A stretch of 49,429 nucleotides of DNA, from assembly GCA_009924135.1 (NCBI GenBank), contig RFSE01000020.1, positions 1 through 49,429 on the forward strand. The letters run 5' to 3'. Origin of the DNA: Pseudomonadota bacterium (GTDB lineage: Bacteria; Verrucomicrobiota; Verrucomicrobiia; Limisphaerales; SXTU01). Below the pieces are notes generated by a model that was not told the origin of the DNA, searched no databases, and saw only the letters and a program-made list of their open reading frames with translations. Numbering within the stretch: position 1 is the first letter of the stretch; every line of letters begins with the position of its first letter. The translations under genes and the position numbers were made by a program. Below are positions 1 through 8,056 of this stretch, piece after piece.

Positions 1-317
1 TCTATAACGTTAAGGTATATAGTGGCGATGGCTGGACAACTGTCAATGGACAGGCTAGCGAGGCTCCAATTGCAAGCTATTCGAGAGTATTAAAATCGCC
101 GCCATTTAGCTCGACCACCTTGACGCCTCTTTATACCGCTTGGGCCGTGAATTCATCCTTCGGCGTTGATGTTGCAAAGGGCTTCCGTACCAAGAGTTCC
201 TTCTCCTATACGCTTACATCACCTAACCCCATCGATGTGCCGTTCCCGAAAAAGATGGGATGGGGCGGTGGCTGGATGCCTCAGGGCTTGTTGCAGCGTG
301 CGGGGGACTCGGTTCCT
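1..317. other. Window-edge segment of unlike composition, possible gene tail
   Basis: This stretch is visibly less GC-rich than what follows. One plus-strand frame (frame 3) is open from the first base, reads plausibly as protein (Y-N-V-K-V-Y-S-G-D-G-W-T-T) and has no stop until about 620, which would run it far into the antisense of the ATP-grasp gene. It may be the 3' part of a gene whose end was disrupted by the repeat at 318-351, or simply non-coding DNA. No family was recognised and no start is in view. Confidence 0.25.
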
Positions 318-351
318 AATCTGCGTTTCATCTGTGCAAATCTGTGGCTAA
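318..351. repeat. Dispersed intergenic repeat, TCTGTGGCTAA type
   Basis: The unit reads as degenerate repeats of ATCTGCGTTTCATCTG followed by AATCTGTGGCTAA. Related copies lie at 1877-1900 (opposite orientation) and 1991-2025. The minus-strand ATP-grasp gene takes its stop codon (348-350) from inside this element, so the repeat abuts or has cut into the gene end. I recall similar elements from verrucomicrobial genomes, but I could not check that. Confidence 0.6.
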
Positions 352-1388
352 CCAACTTCACCACGGGTCACGGCCTGCTGGAATTTCACCATGTCCGTGA
401 CCAGCTCGTAACTGTAACGGACGAAGAGCTTGCCGGCGTCGTAGTCCGGCGAGGGCGGCTGGTCCACACCCAGCGCGTGACGGACCAGGCGGGCAGGCAG
501 GTTCACGCCCACGCCTGTGGCGAAGTAAACCCACGCGGGGAAGCGCGGGTTGATCTCGATGAGGTACACGTCGTCGCCCTTGACGATGCATTCCAGTTCG
601 AACGGTCCGCGCCATTTTAGTTCGCGGATGAAGCGGTTTGCGGCATCCAACATGGCCTGGTGCTTGATGGTCACACCGGTCCAGATCTTGCCCAGCGAGG
701 TGACGCTGATCTTCTTGATGCCCACGGTGCCGAGCGAGCCGCCTTCACCGTCACCCACGCCGATAACGTTGAGTTCCTCGCCGCTCACGATGCTTTGCAC
801 GATGATGGGGTAACCCCATTCCGCGACGAGCGTGTGGAAGTGCCCGACGGCCTGCGTCGTGGTGTAGGCGGCATAGGCCTTGTAGAAGCTGCCCTTCACC
901 ATGACCGGCAGGCCGAGTTCCTCCACGGCGGCGACGAGCTGGTCCAGCGAGGTGCAGATCTTTGTCTTCGGCAGCTTGATGTCCATGCGCTCGGCGACCT
1001 CGGTGAGCTTGTCCTTGCCGCGCAGTTTGAACTGCTCCATTGAGGGCAGGAAGGTGGCGATGCCCATGTCCTTCAGTTCGCCCGCACGCTTGATGTAGAG
1101 CGGCAGCTCGGCATCGAGGTTCGGGATGAGCAGGTCGAGGCCGTGCTGGTCGCGGATGTAGGCGAGCCGGTCGAAATAAGCCCCGCCGTCACCGGAGGGG
1201 TACGGCATGATAAACGACCGGTCCACGACCCAGTCCATGTAAATGCCCGGCTCCATCGCATCGTAGGCCAGGCCGATGATGCGGGCCTTGAGGTCGGCAT
1301 CTTCCTTGAGCGAGCGCGCGACACCGACTCCGGGACCGGGATTGTCCACGGCATTGATGCCGGATACGCCGATGGCGAGGTTTTTCAT
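348..1388 (-). CDS. ATP-grasp ligase-like protein paired with PqqD-like protein
   Basis: A 346-aa soluble protein with an N-terminal pre-ATP-grasp Rossmann-like region (IGVSGINAVDNPGPG), a central lysine-bearing segment (LPVMVKGSF), and the C-terminal metal/ATP site FELECIVKGDDVYLIEINPRFP, typical of carbamoyl-phosphate-synthase-like ATP-grasp enzymes that form amide or ester bonds through acyl-phosphates. The start at 1388 is preferred because it lies two bases after the stop of the PqqD-like gene; a longer reading adds 16 residues overlapping that gene. The pairing suggests the enzyme modifies a peptide or carrier-bound substrate presented by the PqqD-like protein. The substrate is unknown, and no precursor peptide is evident nearby. 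The stop codon lies within a dispersed repeat. Confidence 0.8.
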   Translation of the reverse strand: MKNLAIGVSGINAVDNPGPGVGVARSLKEDADLKARIIGLAYDAMEPGIYMDWVVDRSFIMPYPSGDGGAYFDRLAYIRDQHGLDLLIPNLDAELPLYIKRAGELKDMGIATFLPSMEQFKLRGKDKLTEVAERMDIKLPKTKICTSLDQLVAAVEELGLPVMVKGSFYKAYAAYTTTQAVGHFHTLVAEWGYPIIVQSIVSGEELNVIGVGDGEGGSLGTVGIKKISVTSLGKIWTGVTIKHQAMLDAANRFIRELKWRGPFELECIVKGDDVYLIEINPRFPAWVYFATGVGVNLPARLVRHALGVDQPPSPDYDAGKLFVRYSYELVTDMVKFQQAVTRGEVG

Positions 1389-1390
1389 GA

Positions 1391-1627
1391 TCAGTCGAGG
1401 CCGAAGTTTTTGAGCTGGCCGCGGAAGTCGGTGCAATCGCGCCGGGCTTCCTCGAGGGACACCTCGAAGTGTGCGACGAGCTGCTGCGCAATCTCCTCGT
1501 CGCTGCGGCCTTCCTTGAGCGAATGCATCACCACCATGCCCGTGGTGCTGACCTGGAAGCTGTCACCCGTCTGCGGGTCGAAGACAAAACCCTCGTCAGA
1601 GAGGGCGAGTTGATGGAGTCGGGGCAT
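1391..1627 (-). CDS. PqqD-like peptide-recognition protein
   Basis: A 78-aa protein with the PqqD/RRE pattern: a short beta-hairpin start, a mid segment GFVFDPQTGDSFQVSTTG, then a helical part with EGRSDEEIAQQLVAHFEVSLEEARRDCTDF. PqqD-type domains bind leader peptides of ribosomally made peptides and deliver them to modifying enzymes. It is the first gene of a tight two-gene unit with the ATP-grasp gene (2-bp gap). No radical-SAM gene and no obvious precursor peptide lie in the window. Stand-alone PqqD-like proteins also occur in contexts unrelated to PQQ, so the role here is inferred. Confidence 0.75.
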   Translation of the reverse strand: MPRLHQLALSDEGFVFDPQTGDSFQVSTTGMVVMHSLKEGRSDEEIAQQLVAHFEVSLEEARRDCTDFRGQLKNFGLD

Positions 1628-2058
1628 AAAGGGGCAGGGTGATGAGGTTCAGAGGGAGCGATGGCGACGATGTTGGCAAAGCGTAATAGCTGGCCAGCAG
1701 AGCAGGTTTCGAGGGGCATGGCGAGCCCGTGCTGCCGGGGAGACGCCCGGGGACGCGGCCGGAAGGACGGTTCGCCTGTTGCTCATGGCCGTCAGCAAAG
1801 CACCCGTGTGTTAAGCAATTGTTAGGAACGCGTAAAACCGGCCTGCGGTAAATCCCGTAGCCGGGACGATGCAGTTGAGCCACGGATTAAACACGGAGCC
1901 AACTATGCCGGGGCCGCTTTGCCCGTTGTTTGACCCGAACCGTTTGGTCCCGGCAGGCAACTTCGACAAAACGCGTGTTCTGCTCGTCCCCATCCGTGTT
2001 CCGTCCGTGTTTCATCCGTGGCTAATGAATCGGTCCGTATAGGCTGGGGCGGGTCCGG
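1628..2058. other. Intergenic region with repeats, no supported gene
   Basis: This lies between the minus-strand rbsD-like gene and the PqqD-like gene. It holds two facing copies of the TCCGTGGCTAA repeat (1877-1900 and 1991-2025) separated by about 90 bases of GC-rich sequence. Short minus-strand readings exist (e.g. 1596-1883), but they lack a recognisable family or ribosome binding site and overlap the PqqD-like gene, so none is called. A promoter for the PqqD/ATP-grasp pair presumably lies here but is not obvious. Confidence 0.5.
1877..2025. repeat. Facing pair of dispersed CCACGGAT / ATCCGTGG repeats
   Basis: The left copy (1877-1900) contains GAGCCACGGATTAAACACGG. The right copy (1991-2025) contains CCGTGTTTCATCCGTGGCTAA-type sequence in the opposite sense, so the two arms can pair. 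The unit is related to the single copy at 318-351. Confidence 0.6.
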
Positions 2059-2451
2059 TCAGCGTCCTGATACCAGCACCATATTGGCGTACTGGATGGT
2101 GTCGCCGGTGCGGATGAGGCCGATGGCCTTGGGCACGCGCTGGCGCAGTTGCTCGTGCGGCTCGAAGTCCACGGCGCAGCCCTGAAGCGCACGGACAAAC
2201 TCGTTGCGCGTCTTGCGCGAGTTTTCCGCGACGAACTCCTGCGCCATGTAGGCCTGGCTGACGTGGAAGTTCTGACGGACGGCGGCGAGCACTTGGAGCA
2301 CGGTCGGCACGTTGTCCACGAGCGAAAGGTCCACAGTTTCGAGACCGGGCCAGAAGGGGAAGCCGCGGTCGGCGATGACCAGCATGTTCGTATGGCGCAC
2401 CCGGGCGAGCAACGAGTTCAGGGCCGGGTTCAGTATTCCGGTGATGAGCAT
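2059..2451 (-). CDS. RbsD/FucU-type sugar mutarotase
   Basis: A 130-aa protein matching the RbsD/FucU fold: LNPALNSLLARVRHTNMLV near the start (with the family's conserved HT(D/N)xLV), ADRGFPFWPG, DNVPTVLQVL, and the C-terminal IRTGDTIQYANMVLVSG. This family interconverts pyranose/furanose forms or anomers of ribose or fucose in the cytoplasm. The conserved catalytic His is seen in RHTN. It stands alone, head to head with the lipoprotein gene at 2513. A ribose-type ABC permease lies 4.4 kb away at 6817, but no kinase or binding protein is present in the window. Which sugar it uses cannot be told. Confidence 0.85.
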   Translation of the reverse strand: MLITGILNPALNSLLARVRHTNMLVIADRGFPFWPGLETVDLSLVDNVPTVLQVLAAVRQNFHVSQAYMAQEFVAENSRKTRNEFVRALQGCAVDFEPHEQLRQRVPKAIGLIRTGDTIQYANMVLVSGR

Positions 2452-2512
2452 GACGGGAGGATGGCCCGCTTGCGGCAGCGAGGAAAGAATGATTCAGTCC
2501 ACGCCATCTGAA

Positions 2513-3280
2513 ATGAAGGCCGCACGCATCCTCACCTCGCTGTTGCTGGCGGGCACGCTGCTGCTCACCGGCTGCCAGATGTACGACGAATACGGCCTGA
2601 CGCACAAGCTCTGGGCGGACCCCAGCCTGACGGACCGTTACACGCCAGCCGGAGCACCCAACCTGAAATCGTTTCAACGGCCGACCTCAACCCGGACATT
2701 GGTCGCCTACGACGAACACCGGGAACGCGACAGTTCGGATCGCCGTCGGGCATTCTACCTGCCGGACAGTGCAAAAGCCCTCGCCGCGCATCGCAAGCCG
2801 GGCTTCGCCTCGTCGACCCCGGGGCCGGACTGGGTGGAGATTCCGGTCATCACCGCCGACCAGGCTGCCCCGGACGCAACCTTGTATCTTCGTCTCGCGG
2901 CGGACAACCAGACCTTCACGATCTTCCGCAATGGTGTGCCGGACGGGCCTTATCAGTTGCCAACGTATGTGGACCAGAGCAGCACGGCGTTTCGCGTGGT
3001 GATGACGCCCGTGGCCGTGGTTGCGGGCGTGCCGCCGGAGCAACCGATCGTATGTTACTGCGCGGCTGGCTTCCGTTCGTCGATCATGGCGCGACGCCTG
3101 GCCCAGGCGGGGCACCGGGAAGTCTTCAACCTCGAAGGCGCGATCTTCGACTGGGCGTGCGAAGGCCGCCCGCTGGTCAATGAGCACGGTGCGACCCAGG
3201 CGGTTCACCCGTTCAACTGGATGGGCCGCCTGATGCTCCAGCGCCAACACTGCGCAGCGGTTCCAGCACTGCGGCATTAA
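2513..3280 (+). CDS. Lipoprotein with C-terminal half-rhodanese segment
   Basis: The start at 2513 gives a clean lipoprotein signal (MKAARILTSLLLAGTLLLTGC, lipobox LTGC), so the mature protein is probably outer-membrane anchored. Residues of about 20-180 show no recognised domain. From about residue 181 the sequence turns into the second half of a rhodanese domain: IVCYCAAGFRSSIMARRLAQAG, where the Cys of the CxxGxRS loop is the usual active-site residue, then REVFNLEGAIFDWACEGRPLV and a VHPFN tail. The first half of a rhodanese fold is not recognisable upstream. The gene therefore looks like an in-frame chimera of a lipoprotein and a truncated sulfurtransferase. A longer reading from 2312 lacks a signal sequence and overlaps the rbsD-like gene. 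Confidence 0.7.
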   Translation: MKAARILTSLLLAGTLLLTGCQMYDEYGLTHKLWADPSLTDRYTPAGAPNLKSFQRPTSTRTLVAYDEHRERDSSDRRRAFYLPDSAKALAAHRKPGFASSTPGPDWVEIPVITADQAAPDATLYLRLAADNQTFTIFRNGVPDGPYQLPTYVDQSSTAFRVVMTPVAVVAGVPPEQPIVCYCAAGFRSSIMARRLAQAGHREVFNLEGAIFDWACEGRPLVNEHGATQAVHPFNWMGRLMLQRQHCAAVPALRH

Positions 3281-3375
3281 CGAACTGCAACCGGGCATTG
3301 CCAACGGCGGATGGTTGGTTACGCTGCTTGGTGGCTGGGCCACCGATCCCGTGGCGGCCGAAGGCGATTTTTTCC

Positions 3376-4128
3376 GTGCCCTATTCGCATCCGCAACACA
3401 TAGACAAGCAGACCGCACTCCAGCGGATTCCGCATCTTCTGCCCGGTGCGCTGGTGCTGACGGCCACGGCGGGCTTCATCAACACGCTGTCGCTGGGCTT
3501 CTTCCGCACCCCGGTAAGCCACATGACGGGCGCCGTGTCGCATCTCGGACTGGATGTGGTGGCCCGGAACACCGAGGACGCCGTGACCTCGGCGGGCATC
3601 ATCATCGGATTCATTTCGGGGGCGATGATCGCCGGCGTGGTCGTGGGGGCATGGAAGCTGATCCCCAGCCGGAGTTACGGCGTGGCCATGATGATCGAAG
3701 GCGCGTTGCTGGGCCTGGCCAGTTACCTGCTGCTGCACCAGCACCGGCTCGCGCTGCCAATGGTCTCCATGGCGTGCGGCCTGCAAAACGCCATGACCAG
3801 CAGCTACTGCGGGCTGATGATCCGCACCACGCACGTGACCGGACTGGTCACGGACATTGGTGTGATGCTCGGGCACTGGGTACGGCACCGGCAAATTGAC
3901 CGGTGGAAACTCAGTTTCCTGACAGCGATTTTCTTTTCGTTCGGCGTGGGCGGCGTCCTGGGTGCGCTGGCGGATGCGTGGGTGGGGCCGGCGTGTCTGG
4001 CGCTGATGGGGTGCGGGTGCGTCCTGGCCGGCGGGCTGTACTGGTTTGCCACGCATCGCGGCGTGGTGGACGTGATGCTCGACTCCATGCCCCAGCCGCC
4101 GCGCACGGGCAGTTTTCCCAGCAACTAA
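3376..4128 (+). CDS. DUF1275 (YoaK family) membrane protein
   Basis: A 250-aa integral membrane protein with about six hydrophobic segments. The N-terminal part LLPGALVLTATAGFINTLSLGFFRTPVSHMTGAVSHLG carries the DUF1275 signature (GF-N---H-TG), followed by a second conserved part CGLQNAMTSSYCGLMIRTTHVTGLVTDIG with the family's repeated TTHVTG motif. The function of the family is unknown. The GTG at 3376 is chosen because the signature begins soon after and an AAGG-like ribosome site precedes it; a TTG at 3298 would add 26 poorly conserved residues. It lies about 95 bases after the lipoprotein, same strand. Confidence 0.8.
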   Translation: MPYSHPQHIDKQTALQRIPHLLPGALVLTATAGFINTLSLGFFRTPVSHMTGAVSHLGLDVVARNTEDAVTSAGIIIGFISGAMIAGVVVGAWKLIPSRSYGVAMMIEGALLGLASYLLLHQHRLALPMVSMACGLQNAMTSSYCGLMIRTTHVTGLVTDIGVMLGHWVRHRQIDRWKLSFLTAIFFSFGVGGVLGALADAWVGPACLALMGCGCVLAGGLYWFATHRGVVDVMLDSMPQPPRTGSFPSN

Positions 4129-4197
4129 ACCGGCTGTCCGCCGCCTGCCAACAGGATTGCATCCGTGTTGGCCCGTGCTTAAATCGCCCCGTTCAGC

Positions 4198-5145
4198 ATG
4201 CGCATCCTCATCTTTGGCTCCAGCGGGCAGATCGGCACGAACCTGGCCCTGCGCTTGCTCGCGGACGGTCATGAGGTCACGGGCGTGGACAAGCGCGCCA
4301 ACACCTGGACGGATTGCTTCCCCACGTTGCTCCAAGACCTGAGCGGGAATTGCCCCGCTTCGGAATCGGGCCTCGGCGGCGCGGAATATCCGCGGCCGGA
4401 CGTGGTGGTGCATCTGGCCGCCAATGCGAAAGTCCACCAGCTCGTGCGCGAGCCGCACCGGGCGCTGGAGAACATCACCATCACCTTCAACGTGCTCGAA
4501 TACTGCCGGCGGGCGCGTCTGCCGCTGGTGTTCTCCAGCAGCCGCGAGGTGTATGGGGACATCCACCGGTTCGCCACGGCGGAGGCCAGCGCGGACTTCG
4601 CCTACACGGAGAGCACCTACTCGGCGAGCAAGATTGCCGGCGAAGCGCTGATCTATTCCTATGCCCGCTGCTACGGGCTGCCCTATCTGGTCTTCCGGTT
4701 CAGCAATGTCTATGGCCGGTTCGACAACGACATCGAACGCATGGAGCGCGTGATCCCGCTGTTCATCCGGCGCATCGCAGCCAACCAGCCGATCACGGTG
4801 TTCGGGCCGGACAAGGTGCTGGATTTCACCTACGTGGATGACTGCGTGGACGGCATCACCCGCGGGGTGGTGGCGCTCGCGGCGGGCCACGTGCAGAACG
4901 AAACGATCAACCTCGCGTGCGGCCAGGGCAACACGCTGGTCCGCATGGCGGAGCTGGTGGGGCAGGCGCTGGGCAAAACCCCGCAAATCAACGTGGCTCC
5001 GACGCAGCTCGGTGAAGTGACGCGTTACGTGGCCGATATTTCGAAGGCCAAGGCGCTGCTTGGTTACGCCCCGCAGGTGCCATTGGAGGCGGGCATCCCC
5101 CGCGCCGTGGCCTGGTCCCGGGAGTGGGAGGCGCGAAGACAATAG
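4198..5145 (+). CDS. NAD-dependent epimerase/dehydratase (SDR family)
   Basis: A 315-aa extended short-chain dehydrogenase. The NAD-binding glycine motif GSSGQIG is at residues 7-13, followed by an acidic VDKR. Further on are VVHLAANA, FSSSREVYG, and the catalytic Y-x-x-x-K in STYSASKIAGE (about residues 141-145). The C-terminal half has RFSNVYGRFD and DFTYVDDCVDGI, as in UDP-glucose 4-epimerase and dTDP-glucose dehydratase relatives. It probably acts on a nucleotide sugar for surface polysaccharide, but the substrate cannot be assigned. It lies 68 bases upstream of trpE without a functional link to it. Confidence 0.85.
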   Translation: MRILIFGSSGQIGTNLALRLLADGHEVTGVDKRANTWTDCFPTLLQDLSGNCPASESGLGGAEYPRPDVVVHLAANAKVHQLVREPHRALENITITFNVLEYCRRARLPLVFSSSREVYGDIHRFATAEASADFAYTESTYSASKIAGEALIYSYARCYGLPYLVFRFSNVYGRFDNDIERMERVIPLFIRRIAANQPITVFGPDKVLDFTYVDDCVDGITRGVVALAAGHVQNETINLACGQGNTLVRMAELVGQALGKTPQINVAPTQLGEVTRYVADISKAKALLGYAPQVPLEAGIPRAVAWSREWEARRQ

Positions 5146-5213
5146 TCATGTCCCCACCGGCGTCTTGGGGCTTCCGCCGGAGGGCGCACTTGCGGTAGGA
5201 TAATCCTCACGAA

Positions 5214-6740
5214 ATGTACTCGCCGAAGCTGGATACCTTTTTGAAGCTGGCATCGCAGGGAAATCTCATCCCGGTGACGCGCCGCATTCTCGCGGATTTC
5301 GAGACGCCGTTGTCCGCCTACAAGAAGATTCGCGGTCAGGGGGAATCGTTCCTGTTCGAGTCCGTGGAGGGCGGCGAACACCTCGGACGTTACTCGTTCG
5401 TGGGCTGCAATCCACGCGCGATCATCAAGCAGACGGACAACCGCATCGAGGTGATCGCTGACGGCAAGGTGGTGGAGAAGTTCGCCATCCCCACGCCGGG
5501 CAAGGAGCCGTGCGAGAAGTGCGTGCGGGACGGGCTGGAAGTCGTGGAGCGCGTGCTGGCCCGTTATCGGCCGGTAAACGTACCGGGACTGCCGCGCTTC
5601 ACGGGCGGAGCGGTGGGCTTCATCGGCTACGAGTTCATCCACGACGTGGAACCGATCGTCCCTCGTCCGCCGAAGGACGAACTGGGCACGCCGACGCTGT
5701 ATTTCCTCATCGCGGACGAGCTGCTCATCTTTGACCGTGCGGAACAGACGATCACGATTTTGGTGAACGCGGTGCTCGAAGACGCGGCGTCCCCGGAGGA
5801 AGCCTACGAAAACGCGGTGGCCGAGATCGAACGGCTGCTGTCGTTGCTGGAGCAACCCAGCCTGCATGTGCCGGCCACGGTGCCGTCGCAACTGGCCCCC
5901 GCGCCCTTCGAGTCGAACACGACGAAGGTGAAGTTCATCGCCAACGTGCTCGAAGCGAAGACGCACATCACGGCGGGCGACATCATCCAGGTGGTCGGTT
6001 CCCAGCGCTTCAGCGCCCCGGTGAAGGCCAGCCCGCTGGACATCTACCGGGCGGCGCGGACGATCAACCCCTCGCCGTACATGTTCCTGCTGGAACTGGG
6101 CGACTTCGCACTGGTGGGCGTGTCACCGGAGATTCACGTGCGGTGCGAGGAGAAGCTGATCGAGATCCGCCCCATTGCCGGCACGCGGCCGCGCGGGGCG
6201 ACGCACGACGAAGACCTGGCGATGGAAAAGGAACTGCTCGCCGACCCAAAGGAACGCGCCGAGCACGTGATGCTCGTGGACCTGGCACGCAATGACATCG
6301 GGCGCGTGTGTGATTACGGCTCGGTGCAGGTGAAGGAGCTGATGGTCATCGAGCGTTACAGCCACGTAATGCACATCGTGTCCCAGGTGGAAGGCCGGCT
6401 CGCAGCGGACAAATCGGCGTTTGACCTGATGCGCGCGACCTTCCCGGCGGGCACGGTCAGCGGTGCGCCGAAGATCCGCGCGATGCAGATCATTTCCGAA
6501 CTGGAAGGCACCACGCGCGGACCGTACGCGGGCTGCGTGGGCTACTTCAGCTTCAACGGGAACTGCGACACGGCCATCACCATCCGCACGGCCCTCGTGA
6601 AGGACGGCCGGGTGTACGTCCAGGCAGGCGGCGGCTGGGTGACGGACAGCGATCCCGAAGCGGAACTTCAAGAGACGGTCAACAAGTCCAAGGCCATGCG
6701 CAAGGCAGTGGCACTGGCGGAGACGTTCGCGCAGGGATGA
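5214..6740 (+). CDS. trpE: Anthranilate synthase component I
   Basis: A 508-aa protein of the usual TrpE length. It converts chorismate plus ammonia (from the TrpG glutaminase) to anthranilate, the first step of tryptophan synthesis. The N-terminal regulatory part shows SFLFESVEGGEHLGRYSFVG, the region where tryptophan binds in the family (LLES-like). The chorismate-binding C-terminal half has IRPIAGTRPRG, LVDLARNDIGRV, IERYSHVMHIVSQVEG, and GTVSGAPKIRAMQIISELE (about residues 413-432). No trpG or other trp gene is adjacent, and the next gene is convergent. No attenuator leader was seen in the 68-base gap upstream. Confidence 0.95.
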   Translation: MYSPKLDTFLKLASQGNLIPVTRRILADFETPLSAYKKIRGQGESFLFESVEGGEHLGRYSFVGCNPRAIIKQTDNRIEVIADGKVVEKFAIPTPGKEPCEKCVRDGLEVVERVLARYRPVNVPGLPRFTGGAVGFIGYEFIHDVEPIVPRPPKDELGTPTLYFLIADELLIFDRAEQTITILVNAVLEDAASPEEAYENAVAEIERLLSLLEQPSLHVPATVPSQLAPAPFESNTTKVKFIANVLEAKTHITAGDIIQVVGSQRFSAPVKASPLDIYRAARTINPSPYMFLLELGDFALVGVSPEIHVRCEEKLIEIRPIAGTRPRGATHDEDLAMEKELLADPKERAEHVMLVDLARNDIGRVCDYGSVQVKELMVIERYSHVMHIVSQVEGRLAADKSAFDLMRATFPAGTVSGAPKIRAMQIISELEGTTRGPYAGCVGYFSFNGNCDTAITIRTALVKDGRVYVQAGGGWVTDSDPEAELQETVNKSKAMRKAVALAETFAQG

Positions 6741-6744
6741 CTGC

Positions 6745-6814
6745 GGAGCGCTGGTCTCCGACCCGGCGCGTTCCTGTCAGCTGGTTACAACGCCGGGTCG
6801 GAGACCGGCGCTCC
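6745..6814. terminator. Long hairpin between convergent trpE and permease
   Basis: A 24-base left arm (6745-6768, starting GGAGCGCTGGTCTCCGACC) pairs with a right arm (6791-6814) across a 22-base loop, with a single G/T-type mismatch. It fills most of the gap between the convergent trpE and ABC permease stops. There is no T run, so it may be a dispersed repeat acting as a Rho-independent-like barrier for both strands rather than a classical intrinsic terminator. Confidence 0.65.
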
Positions 6815-6816
6815 AC

Positions 6817-7950
6817 TCACGCCGCCCGGGCCATCCGGCGACGCGTCCACCAGCCGTTGAACTGATCCAGCACCACCGCGAGGATCACCGCCGCACCGAT
6901 GATGATGCGGCTGTAGTTCTGGTCGATGCCGAGGATCACGATGCCGTTGTCGATCATCTTGATGATAAGCGCGCCGAGAATCGCGCCGAACGCCGAGCCT
7001 TTGCCGCCGGAGAGACTCGCCCCGCCCACGACAGCGGCGGCGATCACGTCGAGTTCGTAGCCCTGGCCGTCGCCGCTGGTGGCGCTGCCGTAATAGCCAA
7101 TGGCCAGCAGGGCCGCGACCCCCGCCGTGAGGCCGGAGTAGATGAACATCTTCAGCTTCACCAGTTCCACCCGGATGCCGCTGAACCGGCTGGCGAGTTC
7201 GTTGCCACCCACCGCATACGCATGCCGGCCCGGCGCGAGGCAGGTCAGGTAGATCGTCCCACCGATCATCACCGCGATCATCACCGCCAAGGGCACGAGG
7301 CTCAGCCCATCGCCCGTTTCCCAACGAATCAGATAGCGGAAGGCTTCAGGAAAATCACCGACGGACTGGCCGCTGGTCATTACGAAAGCCTCGCCCCGGA
7401 AGATGGCCATGGTACCCAGCGTGATGATGAAAGGGTGCACCTTGAGTGTGGTGACCATCACGCCGTTGAGCACGCCGCAGAGCAGGCCGACGAGCAGGCA
7501 GGTGGTAATTCCCAAGATCAAAGCCTCGTGCGGCGGCGAAGTGGCCAATGCCCCGCCGGGGCCAAACGCGCGGAACACCATCGCGCCCACCACTGAGGCC
7601 AGCGCGTAGATCGCACCGACGCTCAAATCAATCTGGCCCGCAATGATGATGAAGGTGGCACCCACCGCCATGATGCCGATGAAGCTCGTGTCCTTGGCGA
7701 GCTGCGCGAGGTTCTGGTAGTTGAGGAACTTGTTGCGCTCCTCGAGCACTGGCACCCGCTCGCCCTTCTCGACGGTGAAGACGCGTTCGCGTTCGCCCCG
7801 CTCGTTGACCTGAAGTTTGGGCACTTTCACAGTGCCACCAAAGAGGGCGAGCATGGCCCCCAGCAGGAGGATGACGAGCAGCAGCCCCCCTTCCTGCATG
7901 CCGAATAGCGCCGAACGGGCGCGGATGGAAATGCGTTTGGCGGTGTCCAT
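6817..7950 (-). CDS. Ribose/monosaccharide-type ABC transporter permease
   Basis: A 377-aa permease of the RbsC/XylH type (BPD_transp_2), with about eight to ten membrane segments. Recognisable parts are FIGIMAVGATFIIIAGQIDLSVG (the family's early signature), LKVHPFIITLGTMAIFRG, AVGGNELASRFSGI, and the C-terminal GGASLSGGKGSAFGAILGA. Between the first and second membrane segments lies an extended, charged stretch of about 45 residues (KVPKLQVNERGERERVFTVE onward) that looks longer than in typical RbsC. Neither the ATPase (RbsA) nor the binding protein (RbsB) is adjacent, so its partners must be encoded elsewhere. The ATG at 7950 is preferred over an upstream alternative at 7989. Confidence 0.85.
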   Translation of the reverse strand: MDTAKRISIRARSALFGMQEGGLLLVILLLGAMLALFGGTVKVPKLQVNERGERERVFTVEKGERVPVLEERNKFLNYQNLAQLAKDTSFIGIMAVGATFIIIAGQIDLSVGAIYALASVVGAMVFRAFGPGGALATSPPHEALILGITTCLLVGLLCGVLNGVMVTTLKVHPFIITLGTMAIFRGEAFVMTSGQSVGDFPEAFRYLIRWETGDGLSLVPLAVMIAVMIGGTIYLTCLAPGRHAYAVGGNELASRFSGIRVELVKLKMFIYSGLTAGVAALLAIGYYGSATSGDGQGYELDVIAAAVVGGASLSGGKGSAFGAILGALIIKMIDNGIVILGIDQNYSRIIIGAAVILAVVLDQFNGWWTRRRMARAA

Positions 7951-8056
7951 TTTGGTGACCGAGGATAGCAGGCGGGGCAAGGGCCGCAATCCCGGGGTGA
8001 GATTTTCTCCTTACCCCGCCCGCGCCGACCCGATACCGTCGGCGGTCTGAATTGAA

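Noticed and set aside
1596..1883. Possible RiPP precursor upstream of the PqqD-like gene
   Set aside because: The 95-codon reading overlaps the PqqD-like gene, begins inside a dispersed repeat, has no ribosome site and lacks a leader-core pattern.
3319..5142. 607-codon minus-strand frame over DUF1275 and epimerase genes
   Set aside because: His/Arg/Gln-rich antisense translation of two good plus-strand genes, with no family resemblance.
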